In this document: positions 9,373-18,358 of the stretch, one piece after another
Layout: each line of letters opens with the position of its first letter
How positions within the stretch are numbered: position 1 is the first letter of the stretch
Source of the DNA: Bacteroidota bacterium
Lineage (GTDB): Bacteria; Bacteroidota; Bacteroidia; Cytophagales; Cyclobacteriaceae
Direction: 5' to 3'
Length of the DNA stretch: 64,000 bases
NCBI GenBank assembly: GCA_023393375.1
Contig: JAEWLI010000074.1
Location: 1-64,000, forward strand
Translations under genes and position numbers: made by a program
Notes under the pieces: generated by a model
Database searches by the model: none
Seen by the model: the letters and a program-made list of their open reading frames with translations, nothing else
What the model was told of the DNA's origin: nothing

Positions 9373-10524
9373 ATGAAAAAGGGACTGAATACTTTTTTAA
9401 TTATCGGACTGATCATTTTGGCATCATCCTGTGCACCGAGTGAGCTGGAACAAAAAAAAGAAGACCTTACTGAATATAAAAAGGAGGTTTTTGAACTAAA
9501 TGAAAAAATCAAAAAACTGGAACAGGAGATCGCTGCATTGGATCCTGACTTTGCAAAAGCTAACAGGGATGCAACTTTAGTGACCACAAGACCTGTGGGC
9601 AAAGGGAATTTTGCACATTTTCTGGAAGTAAGCGGCACTATTGAATCCAGGAGAAATGTGACTATTGGTGCTGAAACTATCGGTAAAATAGAACAACAAT
9701 ATGTGAAAGAAGGTGATGTGGTAAAAAAAGGTCAATTACTCATTCGGCTTGACGATGAAATGATCCGGAGTTCAGTAAAAGAATTAGAAACTCAGCTGGA
9801 ATTGGCAAAAACAGTCTACCAAAAACGATCAAATCTTTGGAAACAGAATATAGGTTCAGAAATTCAATATCTGGAAGCCAAAAATTCCATGGAATCACTG
9901 GAAAGCCGATTGGCCGGCACCAAATCCCAACTAAACAACGTCAATGTCCGGGCACCATTCAGTGGCAGCATCGACAAAGTCTTTATTAGAGAAGGCGAAA
10001 CTGCCCAACCTGGTTCTCCATTATTAAGAATAGTGAGTATGGAGGATATGTATATAGAGGCAGAATTTTCCGAAGCATTTATTGGAAGGTTTGATAAGGG
10101 TAATGCAGTGCAAGTAAAAGTACCATCTCAGGACACCACTTTTATTACAAAAATTGCGTCTGTAGGGAACGTGGTTAATAGAGACAACCGGACATTTACC
10201 GTTGAAGCGGGAGTCCCTAAATTAGGTTATACCATTAAACCAAACCAATTGGTAATTGTGAAAATTCAGGATTTCGAAGCAGAAGACGCTGTTTTTGTCC
10301 CAACTAACCTTATTCAGATGGATAATAAAGGAGAATACGTATATGTGGTAAATCAATCAGACAGCTTGATGGTTGCGAAAAAAACACCAATTAAAAGAGG
10401 TGTCTCCTACAATGGTAAAACAATGGTATTATCTGGTTTGGAAGGCAATGAAATCCTAATTGATCAGGGATTCAGACAGGTAGCCGAAGGGCACGCAATT
10501 CGCGAAGTTGAACCAGCTATTTAA
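9373..10524 (+). CDS. RND membrane fusion lipoprotein (HlyD/AcrA-like)
   Basis: The 383-residue periplasmic adaptor has a lipoprotein signal ending in ILASSC (Cys near residue 19), then a heptad-like coiled coil (about 25-60). The biotinyl-lipoyl-like half motif is TIGAETIGKIEQQYVKEGDVV with GQLLIRLDD. A helical hairpin follows, then NVRAPFSGSIDKVFIREGE and the beta-barrel and membrane-proximal domains. It bridges the RND pump and the TolC-like duct. Its stop lies 10 nt before the preferred start of the RND gene, so the two should be cotranscribed. Confidence 0.93.
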   Translation: MKKGLNTFLIIGLIILASSCAPSELEQKKEDLTEYKKEVFELNEKIKKLEQEIAALDPDFAKANRDATLVTTRPVGKGNFAHFLEVSGTIESRRNVTIGAETIGKIEQQYVKEGDVVKKGQLLIRLDDEMIRSSVKELETQLELAKTVYQKRSNLWKQNIGSEIQYLEAKNSMESLESRLAGTKSQLNNVNVRAPFSGSIDKVFIREGETAQPGSPLLRIVSMEDMYIEAEFSEAFIGRFDKGNAVQVKVPSQDTTFITKIASVGNVVNRDNRTFTVEAGVPKLGYTIKPNQLVIVKIQDFEAEDAVFVPTNLIQMDNKGEYVYVVNQSDSLMVAKKTPIKRGVSYNGKTMVLSGLEGNEILIDQGFRQVAEGHAIREVEPAI

Positions 10525-10534
10525 AATCAAATCA

Positions 10535-13500
10535 ATGGAAAACGAAAAAAATAACAATAATAAAGTGATCCGGGAGTTCGGATTGAGCTCACTTGCGGTC
10601 AACAATCGAACCAGTATTTTTATACTTACAATTATCATTGCGGTAATGGGTGTAGTATCGTACATCACCATTCCCAAAGAAAGTTTTCCGGATATTGTAT
10701 TCCCTACCATTGTAGTAAATACTTTGTATCCTGGTAACTCACCTGTAGATATAGAAAACCTGATTACCCGTCCTATTGAAAAAGAGATAAAATCAATATC
10801 CGGAATTGATAATATCACTTCTTCTTCTGTGCAAGATTATTCTATTATAGTTGTAGAGTTCAGCACCGATTCGGATATCACAAAATCGTTGCAGGATGTA
10901 AAAGATGCGGTAGACAGAGCTAAACGAGAGCTGCCCACCGACCTGGATCAGGATCCGACTGTGACTGACATTGATCTAACCGAAATGCCTATTATGTTTG
11001 TAAACATTTCAGGCGACTATACCATTTCGGAATTAAAAAGCTATGCTGAATATTTGCAGGATGAATTTGAAAAACTATCTGCCATCTCCAAAGCAGACAT
11101 CAGGGGTGCACTTGAACGTGAAATTCGTATTGATGCTGACCTGTATAAAATGACTGCCAGACAGGTCAGTTTTCAAGATATACAGGATGCGATCTCCGCA
11201 GAAAATATCACGATGTCAGGAGGAAATCTTCTGGCAAGTGATTTCAGGCGTTCTCTCAGGATTCAAGGAGAATTTACCAATATCAGGGAAATAGAAGATG
11301 TAATTGTAAGTGATGAAAATGGGAGTATAGTTTATTTAAAAGATGTGGCTGATGTAAAAGATACTTTTGAAGAGCCTACCAGTTATTCCCGATCAAGTTT
11401 ATTGCCTGTAGTCACGCTGGATATAGTAAAGCGGAAAGGTGAAAACCTGTTAACTACCGCTCAGACAGTAAGAGATATTATACAGAAAGCTAAACAAAGC
11501 CGGTTTCCCGATAATCTGGAGATCACCATTACAGGCGATCAATCAAAATACACAAAAAACATAGTAGACAACCTCGAAAACAGCATCATTATGGGTGTGC
11601 TGCTGGTAACGCTGGTTTTAATGTTTTTTATGGGTTTAAGAAATGCACTATTTGTTGGTATAGCCATCCCATTATCAATGTTTATGGGCTTTATGATCCT
11701 GAATGCGATTGGTTATACTGCCAATATGATCGTGTTGTTTTCTTTAATTCTCGCTTTGGGGATGTTGGTGGATAATGGGATTGTGGTGGTTGAAAATATT
11801 TATCGCTTAATGCAGGAAGGTTATTCGCCAATAAGGGCGGCTAAAGAAGGTGTTGGAGAAGTTGCTTTGCCCATCATAACTTCAACAGCTACTACTCTAG
11901 CGGCATTTTTTCCATTAGCATTCTGGTCAGGAATAATGGGAGAATTTATGAAATATCTACCAATTACACTGATCATCGTGTTGGCTTCGTCATTATTTGT
12001 CGCAATTGTAATCAATCCTGTATTGACTTCAAAATACATGAAGTTACAGGAAACCAGAAGAACCAATAAAAAAAGGCTCTTTATTACCTCCCTGGTTATA
12101 ATTGCTATTGCTGTGGTATTCTATTTAATGAGGTATTATTGGGCAGGTAATGCTTTATTGGTAATTGCTTTATTTATGCCATTCAACGTGCACGTACTTA
12201 TTCCTGGGGTTAAATGGTTTCAAACCAGATTTTTCCCTTTCCTTGAAAAGATATATTATAAAACACTTAAATTTTCACTTTCAGGAAAAATGCCTTACGG
12301 AATAGTTGCTTTTACATTTGTATTGCTCTTTTTTTCACTTGCAATGGTAAGCTGGAGGCAACCTAAAGTATTGCTGTTCCCGGCAAGTGACCCCAATTAT
12401 GTCAACATTTTTATAGAAAAACCAACAGGTACAGATATTGAAGCTACCAATACTTTCACCATGATGATAGAAAAGGAAATTGTAGAAATGATGGAGGAGT
12501 ATAAGGTAGCTGTAGAATCTATCATAGCAAATGTGGGTGAAGGTTCTGGTGATGAATTCAGTTTTGGAGGTGAAACACCGAACAATGCCAAAATTACTGT
12601 TTCCTTTGTAGAATATGAAAATAGGGATGGTATAAAAACCGTTGAAATAATGGAGAAAATACGTCAGGCAATGACCAAATATCCAGGAGTAGCTATTACC
12701 GTTGATAAAGATGAGGAAGGGCCGCCTGTAGGTAAGCCTATTAATATAGAAGTTTCAGGTGAAGATCTGGAACAACTGATTCTCACTGCTGACAGAATAA
12801 AATATACCATTGAATCTTCAAATATTACGGGGATAGAAGAACTAAAGAGTGATCTACCCCTAGGAAAACCGGAAGTTCAGGTATTAATCAACAGGGAAAA
12901 CGCCAGAAGATTTGGATTGTCCACCTATTCAATTTCAGATGCAATCAGAACCGCCTTGTATGGAAAAGAGATTTCTAAATATAAAGATGGCGAAGATGAT
13001 TACCCAATTAATCTTCGGTTGAAAGATGAATTCAGGTATGATATTGATGCTTTAATGAACAAAAGTATTACTTTCAGGGATAATACAGGCAAAATAAAAC
13101 AAGTTCCAATCTCTTCTGTTTCTGATCTCAAATATTCTTCAACATATGGGGCAGTAAACCGCAAAGATTTAAACAGGACTATTAACCTTTATTCTAACGT
13201 TACAGAAGGATCAAATGCCAATGAGATCATATCAGAGTTGAAGTTGCTGATTAGTAGCATGGAAATACCAAGTGAATTTGAGGTGAAATTTACAGGAGAA
13301 CAGGAAGAACAGGATAAGAGTACTGCTTTTCTCATGAGTGCCCTATTGATAGCTCTTAGTATGATTGTACTGATTATTGTAGCTCAATTCAATTCCATAG
13401 TTACGCCACTTATTATTATGTTATCCGTTTTATTCAGTACCATTGGGGTATTTCTTGGGTTGGTTGTCTTCAACATGGATTTTATCATCATCATGACAGG

Positions 13501-13963
13501 AATTGGTATCATATCATTGGCTGGTATTGTAGTAAATAATGCCATCGTTTTGATTGACTATACCAATCTGGTGCGAGATAGAAGACGTGCAGAATTGAAC
13601 ATCCCCGAAGACAAACTTTTACCATACAATGAGATAGTGGAGAGTATCATCAGGGGCGGTGAAGTAAGGCTTCGTCCGATATTGCTTACTGCCATCACTA
13701 CCATACTTGGGTTGATACCACTTGCTTTAGGGATGAACATTAACTTTATCACCTTGTTTACTGAATTTAACCCCAACTTTTATATAGGTGGCGATAATGC
13801 AACTTTTTGGGGACCTATGGCATGGACAGTGATTTTTGGTTTGACCTTCTCTACTTTCCTTACTCTGGTGGTAGTACCTGCCATGTACCTGATTGCTGAC
13901 AAGGTCAGGAATTGGATGGGTAATAAAAAATCCGTGAAAATAGAAGAGATACAGGTACAATAA
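10535..13963 (+). CDS. RND-family efflux pump permease
   Basis: The product has about 1142 residues from ATG 10535. An upstream ATG at 10508 overlaps the preceding gene and would add nine residues, so the later start is preferred. The AcrB/MexB-type layout is clear: TM1 near FILTIIIAVMGVVSYI, a large periplasmic loop, and a TM2-6 block with GMLVDNGIVVVENIYRLM (the TM4 Asp/Asn region). A second periplasmic loop and a TM8-12 block follow, with GIISLAGIVVNNAIVLIDY. It is an inner-membrane proton-driven exporter. The substrate could be drugs, lipids or bile-like compounds and cannot be deduced. A strong terminator follows. Confidence 0.95.
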   Translation: MENEKNNNNKVIREFGLSSLAVNNRTSIFILTIIIAVMGVVSYITIPKESFPDIVFPTIVVNTLYPGNSPVDIENLITRPIEKEIKSISGIDNITSSSVQDYSIIVVEFSTDSDITKSLQDVKDAVDRAKRELPTDLDQDPTVTDIDLTEMPIMFVNISGDYTISELKSYAEYLQDEFEKLSAISKADIRGALEREIRIDADLYKMTARQVSFQDIQDAISAENITMSGGNLLASDFRRSLRIQGEFTNIREIEDVIVSDENGSIVYLKDVADVKDTFEEPTSYSRSSLLPVVTLDIVKRKGENLLTTAQTVRDIIQKAKQSRFPDNLEITITGDQSKYTKNIVDNLENSIIMGVLLVTLVLMFFMGLRNALFVGIAIPLSMFMGFMILNAIGYTANMIVLFSLILALGMLVDNGIVVVENIYRLMQEGYSPIRAAKEGVGEVALPIITSTATTLAAFFPLAFWSGIMGEFMKYLPITLIIVLASSLFVAIVINPVLTSKYMKLQETRRTNKKRLFITSLVIIAIAVVFYLMRYYWAGNALLVIALFMPFNVHVLIPGVKWFQTRFFPFLEKIYYKTLKFSLSGKMPYGIVAFTFVLLFFSLAMVSWRQPKVLLFPASDPNYVNIFIEKPTGTDIEATNTFTMMIEKEIVEMMEEYKVAVESIIANVGEGSGDEFSFGGETPNNAKITVSFVEYENRDGIKTVEIMEKIRQAMTKYPGVAITVDKDEEGPPVGKPINIEVSGEDLEQLILTADRIKYTIESSNITGIEELKSDLPLGKPEVQVLINRENARRFGLSTYSISDAIRTALYGKEISKYKDGEDDYPINLRLKDEFRYDIDALMNKSITFRDNTGKIKQVPISSVSDLKYSSTYGAVNRKDLNRTINLYSNVTEGSNANEIISELKLLISSMEIPSEFEVKFTGEQEEQDKSTAFLMSALLIALSMIVLIIVAQFNSIVTPLIIMLSVLFSTIGVFLGLVVFNMDFIIIMTGIGIISLAGIVVNNAIVLIDYTNLVRDRRRAELNIPEDKLLPYNEIVESIIRGGEVRLRPILLTAITTILGLIPLALGMNINFITLFTEFNPNFYIGGDNATFWGPMAWTVIFGLTFSTFLTLVVVPAMYLIADKVRNWMGNKKSVKIEEIQVQ

Positions 13964-13986
13964 ATCCATTCTATAACCTAACGATG

Positions 13987-14027
13987 TCCCTCATCCTGGT
14001 TTTTAAATCCGGGATGAGGGATATTTT
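13987..14027 (+). terminator. Terminator of the efflux operon
   Basis: TCCCTCATCC (13987-13996) pairs perfectly with GGATGAGGGA (14012-14021), followed by a T-rich tail. Confidence 0.85.
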
Positions 14028-14083
14028 TAGAAGTCAAAATATTAATTACGACACTTGAACAAGAGAATTACTGAAAAACAGAA

Positions 14084-15340
14084 ATGAGTAGAGGAATGGT
14101 AGTACCCATATTTGCGATTATTATTGTGCTGTTGGACTGGTATGTATTCCAATTGCTCAGGGTTTTAATTGTAAACTATTCTCCAGCTACCCGAAAATGG
14201 TTAATTGCGGGTTATTGGACTTTTACTGTGCTGACCATTATCGGTCTCGCTGTTTTTAATCTCATAGGTGATGATTTCCCAAACAGGGGGATTAAGAACT
14301 TTATCATGATGTGGATATTTATTCATATCATTTCCAAAGTTTTTGCATTACTTTTTGTTCTTGCAGATGATATTATCAGGTTGGCCCGATGGGTAGGTCG
14401 TGGTATTTCAGGTTTGATTCAGAAACAACCCAGCCAAATATCAGGCACTCCCATACCCAGATCTGAATTTTTGGCTAAAGCAGCCATATATGCAGCAGGT
14501 ATTCCAGCATTTACACTTGGACTGGGCGTATTGGCAGGGGGGTATAATTATCAAGTACGCCGTAAGACCATTTATTTACCCAATTTGCCATCTGCTTTTG
14601 ATGGTATTCGCATCGGGCAATTATCGGATATACATTCAGGCAGTTTTTTTAATCGATCGGGTGCAAAAAATGGTGTGGAGCAATTTTTAGCCGAAAAACC
14701 AGATGTGATATTTTTTACAGGTGATCTTGTAAATAATGAGGCCGGGGAAATGGATAATTTCATAGAGGTATTTGGCAAATTGAAAGCCCCACTTGGGATA
14801 TTTTCTGTACTTGGAAATCATGATTATGGGGAATACAGAAACTGGTCATCATTGGAAGATAAAAAGAAGAACCTGCAAAAACTTATTCGAATAAAAAGAC
14901 AAATGGGATGGGACCTTTTAATGAATGAGCATCGTACACTTATTGTAGACAAAGAAGAAATAGCCATTATTGGTGTTGAGAATTGGGGAAAAGGGGGATT
15001 CCAAAAATATGGCGACTTGAAGAAAGCATACACCGGAACTGAAGAAAAACCTGTAAAATTATTACTTTCGCATGATCCAAGTCACTGGGATGCTCAGGTA
15101 AGACCTAATTTCTCCGATATTGATATTACTTTTTCAGGGCATACACATGGCTTACAATTTGGTGTGGAGGTAGGTGATATCAAATGGAGCCCATCACAAT
15201 ACATTTACGAACAGTGGGCAGGGTTATACGAAAAAAACGGGCAATATATATATGTAAACCGCGGTTTTGGTTTTATTGGGTATCCCGGTAGAATCGGCAT
15301 TTGGCCGGAGCTCACCATCGTTGAATTGAAAAAAGCTTAA
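14084..15340 (+). CDS. Membrane-anchored metallophosphoesterase
   Basis: The 418-residue protein has at least three N-terminal hydrophobic helices (about residues 5-30, 45-65 and 75-95) and a further one near 140-160. The calcineurin-like phosphoesterase domain (about 185-415) has all metal-site motifs: QLSDIHSG (D-x-H), FFTGDLVNN, LGNHDYGEY, LLSHDPSHW and FSGHTHGLQFG. This is the YkuE-like class of membrane phosphoesterases. The substrate (UDP-sugar lipid or phosphodiester) is unknown. It stands alone after the efflux terminator and ends 2 bp from a convergent small gene. Confidence 0.9.
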   Translation: MSRGMVVPIFAIIIVLLDWYVFQLLRVLIVNYSPATRKWLIAGYWTFTVLTIIGLAVFNLIGDDFPNRGIKNFIMMWIFIHIISKVFALLFVLADDIIRLARWVGRGISGLIQKQPSQISGTPIPRSEFLAKAAIYAAGIPAFTLGLGVLAGGYNYQVRRKTIYLPNLPSAFDGIRIGQLSDIHSGSFFNRSGAKNGVEQFLAEKPDVIFFTGDLVNNEAGEMDNFIEVFGKLKAPLGIFSVLGNHDYGEYRNWSSLEDKKKNLQKLIRIKRQMGWDLLMNEHRTLIVDKEEIAIIGVENWGKGGFQKYGDLKKAYTGTEEKPVKLLLSHDPSHWDAQVRPNFSDIDITFSGHTHGLQFGVEVGDIKWSPSQYIYEQWAGLYEKNGQYIYVNRGFGFIGYPGRIGIWPELTIVELKKA

Positions 15341-15342
15341 CA

Positions 15343-15801
15343 CTATTGATCCATCTTCACCCAGTCATCAGAAGAAGATACATGCAAATCGCCATTGTGG
15401 TATTCAAGAATATAATCGACAAATACTGGTGCTGAACATCCTTGAAAGGAAATACTACCGGTGGATTTATATATTATAGGATATGAAAAGCCATACTCTC
15501 TTTCAAATCGTATGATCCGATGATCATCATCCAGCACAAATCCCCATTCAAAAGTGATCACTCCCTGCTGGCATGTTGCAGGGGCAAAGCCAAATATGTC
15601 ATATAAATATTCACCTGTGCCATCATCATTCAGTAAAAGGTATCCCATTTTGTTACCGGAGTATTTTCCTATATATTTTGCATCTGCATCAAAGGTGGTT
15701 TTATAGCTTTTGCCTTCATAAGTGATTGACCTGATTTTATTCTCCGGTATGACATCAATGAATAGTCCAATAACTATTATAATTAAATAAAAGGATGACA
15801 T
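15343..15801 (-). CDS. Small exported or anchored protein of unknown function
   Basis: The 152-residue protein begins with a hydrophobic stretch (SFYLIIIVIGLFIDV), acting as a signal or membrane anchor. A beta-rich body follows with Gly/Asp turns (KYIGKYSGNKMGYLLLNDDG) and two Cys (in PATCQQGV and FQGCSAPV) that could form a disulfide. I do not recognise the family. It is convergent with the phosphoesterase gene and has no obvious operon partner. Confidence 0.6.
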   Translation of the reverse strand: MSSFYLIIIVIGLFIDVIPENKIRSITYEGKSYKTTFDADAKYIGKYSGNKMGYLLLNDDGTGEYLYDIFGFAPATCQQGVITFEWGFVLDDDHRIIRFEREYGFSYPIIYKSTGSISFQGCSAPVFVDYILEYHNGDLHVSSSDDWVKMDQ

Positions 15802-15984
15802 AATTGATAATTATAAAGCGAAGTTAAGGTCATCCCAATTATAATTGAAAACTAAAATAATGGAAAACTTACGTGAGGCCACTTAAATTTTCAAACCTTC
15901 AGAGGTAATAGTTTCCATCTATTCTATAAAAAATATTTTCTCAACCCCATTAACTAATCCTGAAATTCCCTGTTATTGATATAC

Positions 15985-15996
15985 CACCATTTGGTG
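15985..15996. promoter_or_regulatory. Small palindrome upstream of the DUF892 gene
   Basis: CACCA-TT-TGGTG forms a perfect inverted repeat about 40 bp before the start codon at 16037, a position where an operator could lie. Regulation is inference only. Confidence 0.25.
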
Positions 15997-16036
15997 ATAA
16001 ACTATTTTTTTAAATTAAAAAAAACTATTTTTTGCT

Positions 16037-16546
16037 ATGAGTAAAGAAAGATTTAAATCGTTAAGGGATCTATTCGAATTTGAAATCCGCGACTTGTACA
16101 GTGCTGAACTTCAATTGGAAAAAGCATTACCCAAAATGGCTGAGACTGCTTCGAATAAGGAACTACAGAAAAGCTTTAAATTGCATCTGGAACAAACCAA
16201 AGAACAAAGGGAAAGACTGGAAAAAATTGGCGAGATCTGTGATTTCTCAGTAAAAGGAAGTACCTGCGAAGCTATGAAAGGGCTTATAAAAGAAGGGGAT
16301 GAAGTAATTGAGAGCAAAGCAGAAGCTCCTATAAAAGATGCAGCATTGATTTCAGCAAGTCAAAGAGTAGAGCATTATGAAATTGCAGCTTATGGAACGG
16401 TAAGAAATTTTGCTGAACGCCTTGGTTATGATGATGTTGCCGACCTGTTGCAAACTACTTTGGATCAGGAAAAAGAAACTGATGCTAAATTGAATAAATT
16501 AGCAGTAGAAAAGATCAATCAAGCAGCAGTAAAGGCATCCGAATAA
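16037..16546 (+). CDS. DUF892 / YciF-like ferritin-fold protein
   Basis: The 169-residue all-helical protein matches the DUF892 (YciE/YciF) pattern. LRDLFEFEIRDLYSAELQLE is near residues 9-28, followed by ALPKMAETASNKELQKSFKLH with a Glu/His-rich core, then QRVEHYEIAAYGTVRNFAE near 112-130 and LLQTTLDQEKETD near 136-148. The fold is a ferritin-like four-helix bundle. Family members are linked to stress responses, and the exact role is unsettled. It is monocistronic and followed by a clear terminator. Confidence 0.9.
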   Translation: MSKERFKSLRDLFEFEIRDLYSAELQLEKALPKMAETASNKELQKSFKLHLEQTKEQRERLEKIGEICDFSVKGSTCEAMKGLIKEGDEVIESKAEAPIKDAALISASQRVEHYEIAAYGTVRNFAERLGYDDVADLLQTTLDQEKETDAKLNKLAVEKINQAAVKASE

Positions 16547-16565
16547 TTTTTTTACAATGAAAATG

Positions 16566-16596
16566 AAAAAAGGCCGCTTCATGTGGCCTTTTTTAT
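16566..16596 (+). terminator. Terminator of the DUF892 gene
   Basis: AAAAAAGGCCGC pairs with GTGGCCTTTTTT around the loop TTCAT. It is a strong intrinsic terminator. Confidence 0.85.
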
Positions 16597-16676
16597 TTCT
16601 TACAACGCCATAATTCAAATAAAACAAAATCGAAGGGGAAAGAAGAAGATACGAGGAAATTGCCGGGAGAAATAAA

Positions 16677-16905
16677 GGAAATACAAATTCATTTATTGAA
16701 AAATACAAATAATATTAGAGGAGTCCAAATCGATATCAAGGGAGTGCAACGGTAAATAAAGGGAGTGCAAATCCGTCTTGGGGGAGTACAATGCCATATA
16801 AAGGGAGTGCAAATCGGTATTAGAGTAATCCTATATGGTATTAGGGGAGTGCAAATGGGTATAAAGGGAGTCCTATTCGGTTTTGCGGGAGTCTTAATAA
16901 ATTGA
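16677..16905. repeat. 21-bp tandem repeat array
   Basis: The word GGAGTnCAAAT recurs with starts at 16720, 16741, 16762, 16783, 16804, 16846, 16867 and 16888. All are 21 bp apart, with one degenerate unit near 16822-16825 between 16804 and 16846. Diverged units (GGAAATACAAAT and GAAAAATACAAAT) begin at 16677 and 16698. Most units follow the pattern GGGAGTGCAAATCGGTATAA with substitutions. There are no unique spacers, so this is not CRISPR. One reading frame gives a GVQIGIK-like heptapeptide but carries a TAA at 16753-16755. Confidence 0.85.
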
Positions 16906-16982
16906 ACAGGATACTATACTTGAATGTTTAACCATTCCAACACCCAATTTGAACCGACTGAATGTAGTGTTTTTAATTTGTA

Positions 16983-17206
16983 CGACCCACGTTGGGGTCG
17001 ACTTCTTTGGTAGAATCGTCTCCTATAAACATGTGAACCTTTCAGGTTCAAAGACTACGGTTTCTTCAATGATTACATCAGCAAATATTATTCTGTTCAG
17101 AACATAACAGTCAATTCGTTCATATTTCTACTCTAAGCCTGAACCCGAATGGGTTCACATGTTTATAGTTAAATGTCCATAGATTATACCGACCCCAATG
17201 GGGTCG
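16983..17206. repeat. Nested palindromic element (MITE/REP-like)
   Basis: Four small hairpins are arranged symmetrically. They are CGACCC...GGGTCG (16983-17000), TGAACCT-TTC-AGGTTCA (17034-17050), TGAACCC-GAAT-GGGTTCA (17140-17157) and CGACCCC-AAT-GGGGTCG (17190-17206). A perfect 17-bp inverted match links 17023-17039 (CTATAAACATGTGAACC) to 17152-17168. A central TTCTG-TT-CAGAA at 17091-17102 sits on the symmetry axis near 17096. The whole 224 bp is therefore an imperfect inverted repeat. No transposase is nearby, and no target-site duplication is evident. Confidence 0.75.
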
Positions 17207-17305
17207 AATATTAAGCTGCTATAGTAAATAAAAAGTTTATCACTCTAAATAAAGATGCGCCTAATTCAATGCCAAATTAAGGGAGAGCAACGGCGCATAA
17301 ATTCC
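17207..17305. other. AT-rich spacer, nothing recognised
   Basis: This is the last part of the 759-bp gene-free block between the DUF892 gene and the GldM-like gene. I see no ORF, hairpin with T-run or promoter consensus here. Confidence 0.5.
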
Positions 17306-18358
17306 CTAATCAACAATAAAACCCAACGGAGGCAAAACCTGTTCATTGCCATCTGGGGTTTTTATCACGATATTTTTAACAAACAATGTAGCACCGGGAT
17401 TTAAGTTGTTGATGAATTTCTGCTGTGAATAAGTGATATCCTTACCATACGCAGTGATGCCTTCCACACCGTCTTTTCTGATACCAATACTAAACCTCTG
17501 AATAGTATAGGGCAATGTCTCGAACCCTGGAACAGGATGCAATTGAAGTGATCGATATTTTATTAAATCTTTTTTATAAACCAAACCACCGGTGTACCCC
17601 CCTAATGATACCACTGGAAGAGGAATAGGTTGGCTGTTGAAATAAAAAATGCTTTCTTCCCTTATATTGCCAACCGTATCGGTAACAGTCACTTTTATGG
17701 TGGTTTTGCCTTCATTCTCCACAAAAGCAGAATAAAAACCGTTATTTTTCACAATCCTGCCATTATCAATCTGTACATCGATGGCACCAAAACCAGTTTT
17801 AGTAGCTGCAATTGCCAATGGATTTTCAACACCTATATATAAGGTTTGAACAGTATCGGCACCCAGCAAAACAGGATCAGAAATTTTGGTGGAATCATCG
17901 ACTACCAGTGACAATACTCCAGCGGCACATCCTTTTTTACCATCCAAAAATGACATCAGCACCTTGTACATGCCAGTCTTTTCACAGAAATATTGAAACG
18001 ACTGTTCATCGGCTTTCTTCTCCATATGATAGGTGCTCGCAATTAGTTTATCCCTATCCATCAATTGTAGAATTGCCTTCCCTTGATATTCGGGAGCATT
18101 TTCTACCGTAAAACGATAAAGCTTGCCTTCATTTAATACGGTATTAAATCTAGCCACAGGTGCAACTTTTATCTTCCTGTCGTCAGTGTACTTTATCTTA
18201 AAATCCCTGAGATATACAGCATCTATGCCGCTGTTCATCACTGCTTTTTCTACCAACTCCTGGTTGCATTGGGCAAAAGAGCCTTGACTTAGTATTACAT
18301 TACTTATCATTATGATAATAAGCACACTAATTTGAATATTAAATTTCGGGATTTTCAT
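17306..18358 (-). CDS. Exported protein with a GldM-like C-terminal region
   Basis: The 350-residue protein has a signal peptide (1-29, ending GSFAQ). An N-terminal beta-rich domain (about 30-165) contains Cys residues (YFCEKTG, GKKGCAAG). The rest resembles the two C-terminal periplasmic domains of the gliding/type IX secretion motor protein GldM. TLYIGVENPLAIAATKTG matches the GldM third-domain opening. IPLPVVSLGGYTGGLVYKKD, IQRFSIGI, NNLNPGATLFVKNI and PDGNEQVLPPLGFIV match the order of blocks in the GldM C-terminal domain (comparison from memory of the family). The GldM transmembrane helix and first domains are absent. Its ATG overlaps the stop of the preceding STN gene by 4 bp, so it is the third gene of the fecR operon. 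Confidence 0.75.
   Translation of the reverse strand: MKIPKFNIQISVLIIIMISNVILSQGSFAQCNQELVEKAVMNSGIDAVYLRDFKIKYTDDRKIKVAPVARFNTVLNEGKLYRFTVENAPEYQGKAILQLMDRDKLIASTYHMEKKADEQSFQYFCEKTGMYKVLMSFLDGKKGCAAGVLSLVVDDSTKISDPVLLGADTVQTLYIGVENPLAIAATKTGFGAIDVQIDNGRIVKNNGFYSAFVENEGKTTIKVTVTDTVGNIREESIFYFNSQPIPLPVVSLGGYTGGLVYKKDLIKYRSLQLHPVPGFETLPYTIQRFSIGIRKDGVEGITAYGKDITYSQQKFINNLNPGATLFVKNIVIKTPDGNEQVLPPLGFIVD

Noticed and set aside
16677..16905. CRISPR array
   Set aside because: The 21-bp units are contiguous with no unique spacers, and there are no cas genes in the window.
16600..16920. Heptapeptide-repeat protein gene (GVQIGIK frame)
   Set aside because: The frame has an internal TAA at 16753-16755 and no start or promoter that would define a protein.
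16983..17206. tRNA gene from the GGTTCA-type hairpins
   Set aside because: No acceptor stem, anticodon arm or CCA-proximal pairing can be drawn. The hairpins are symmetric repeats.
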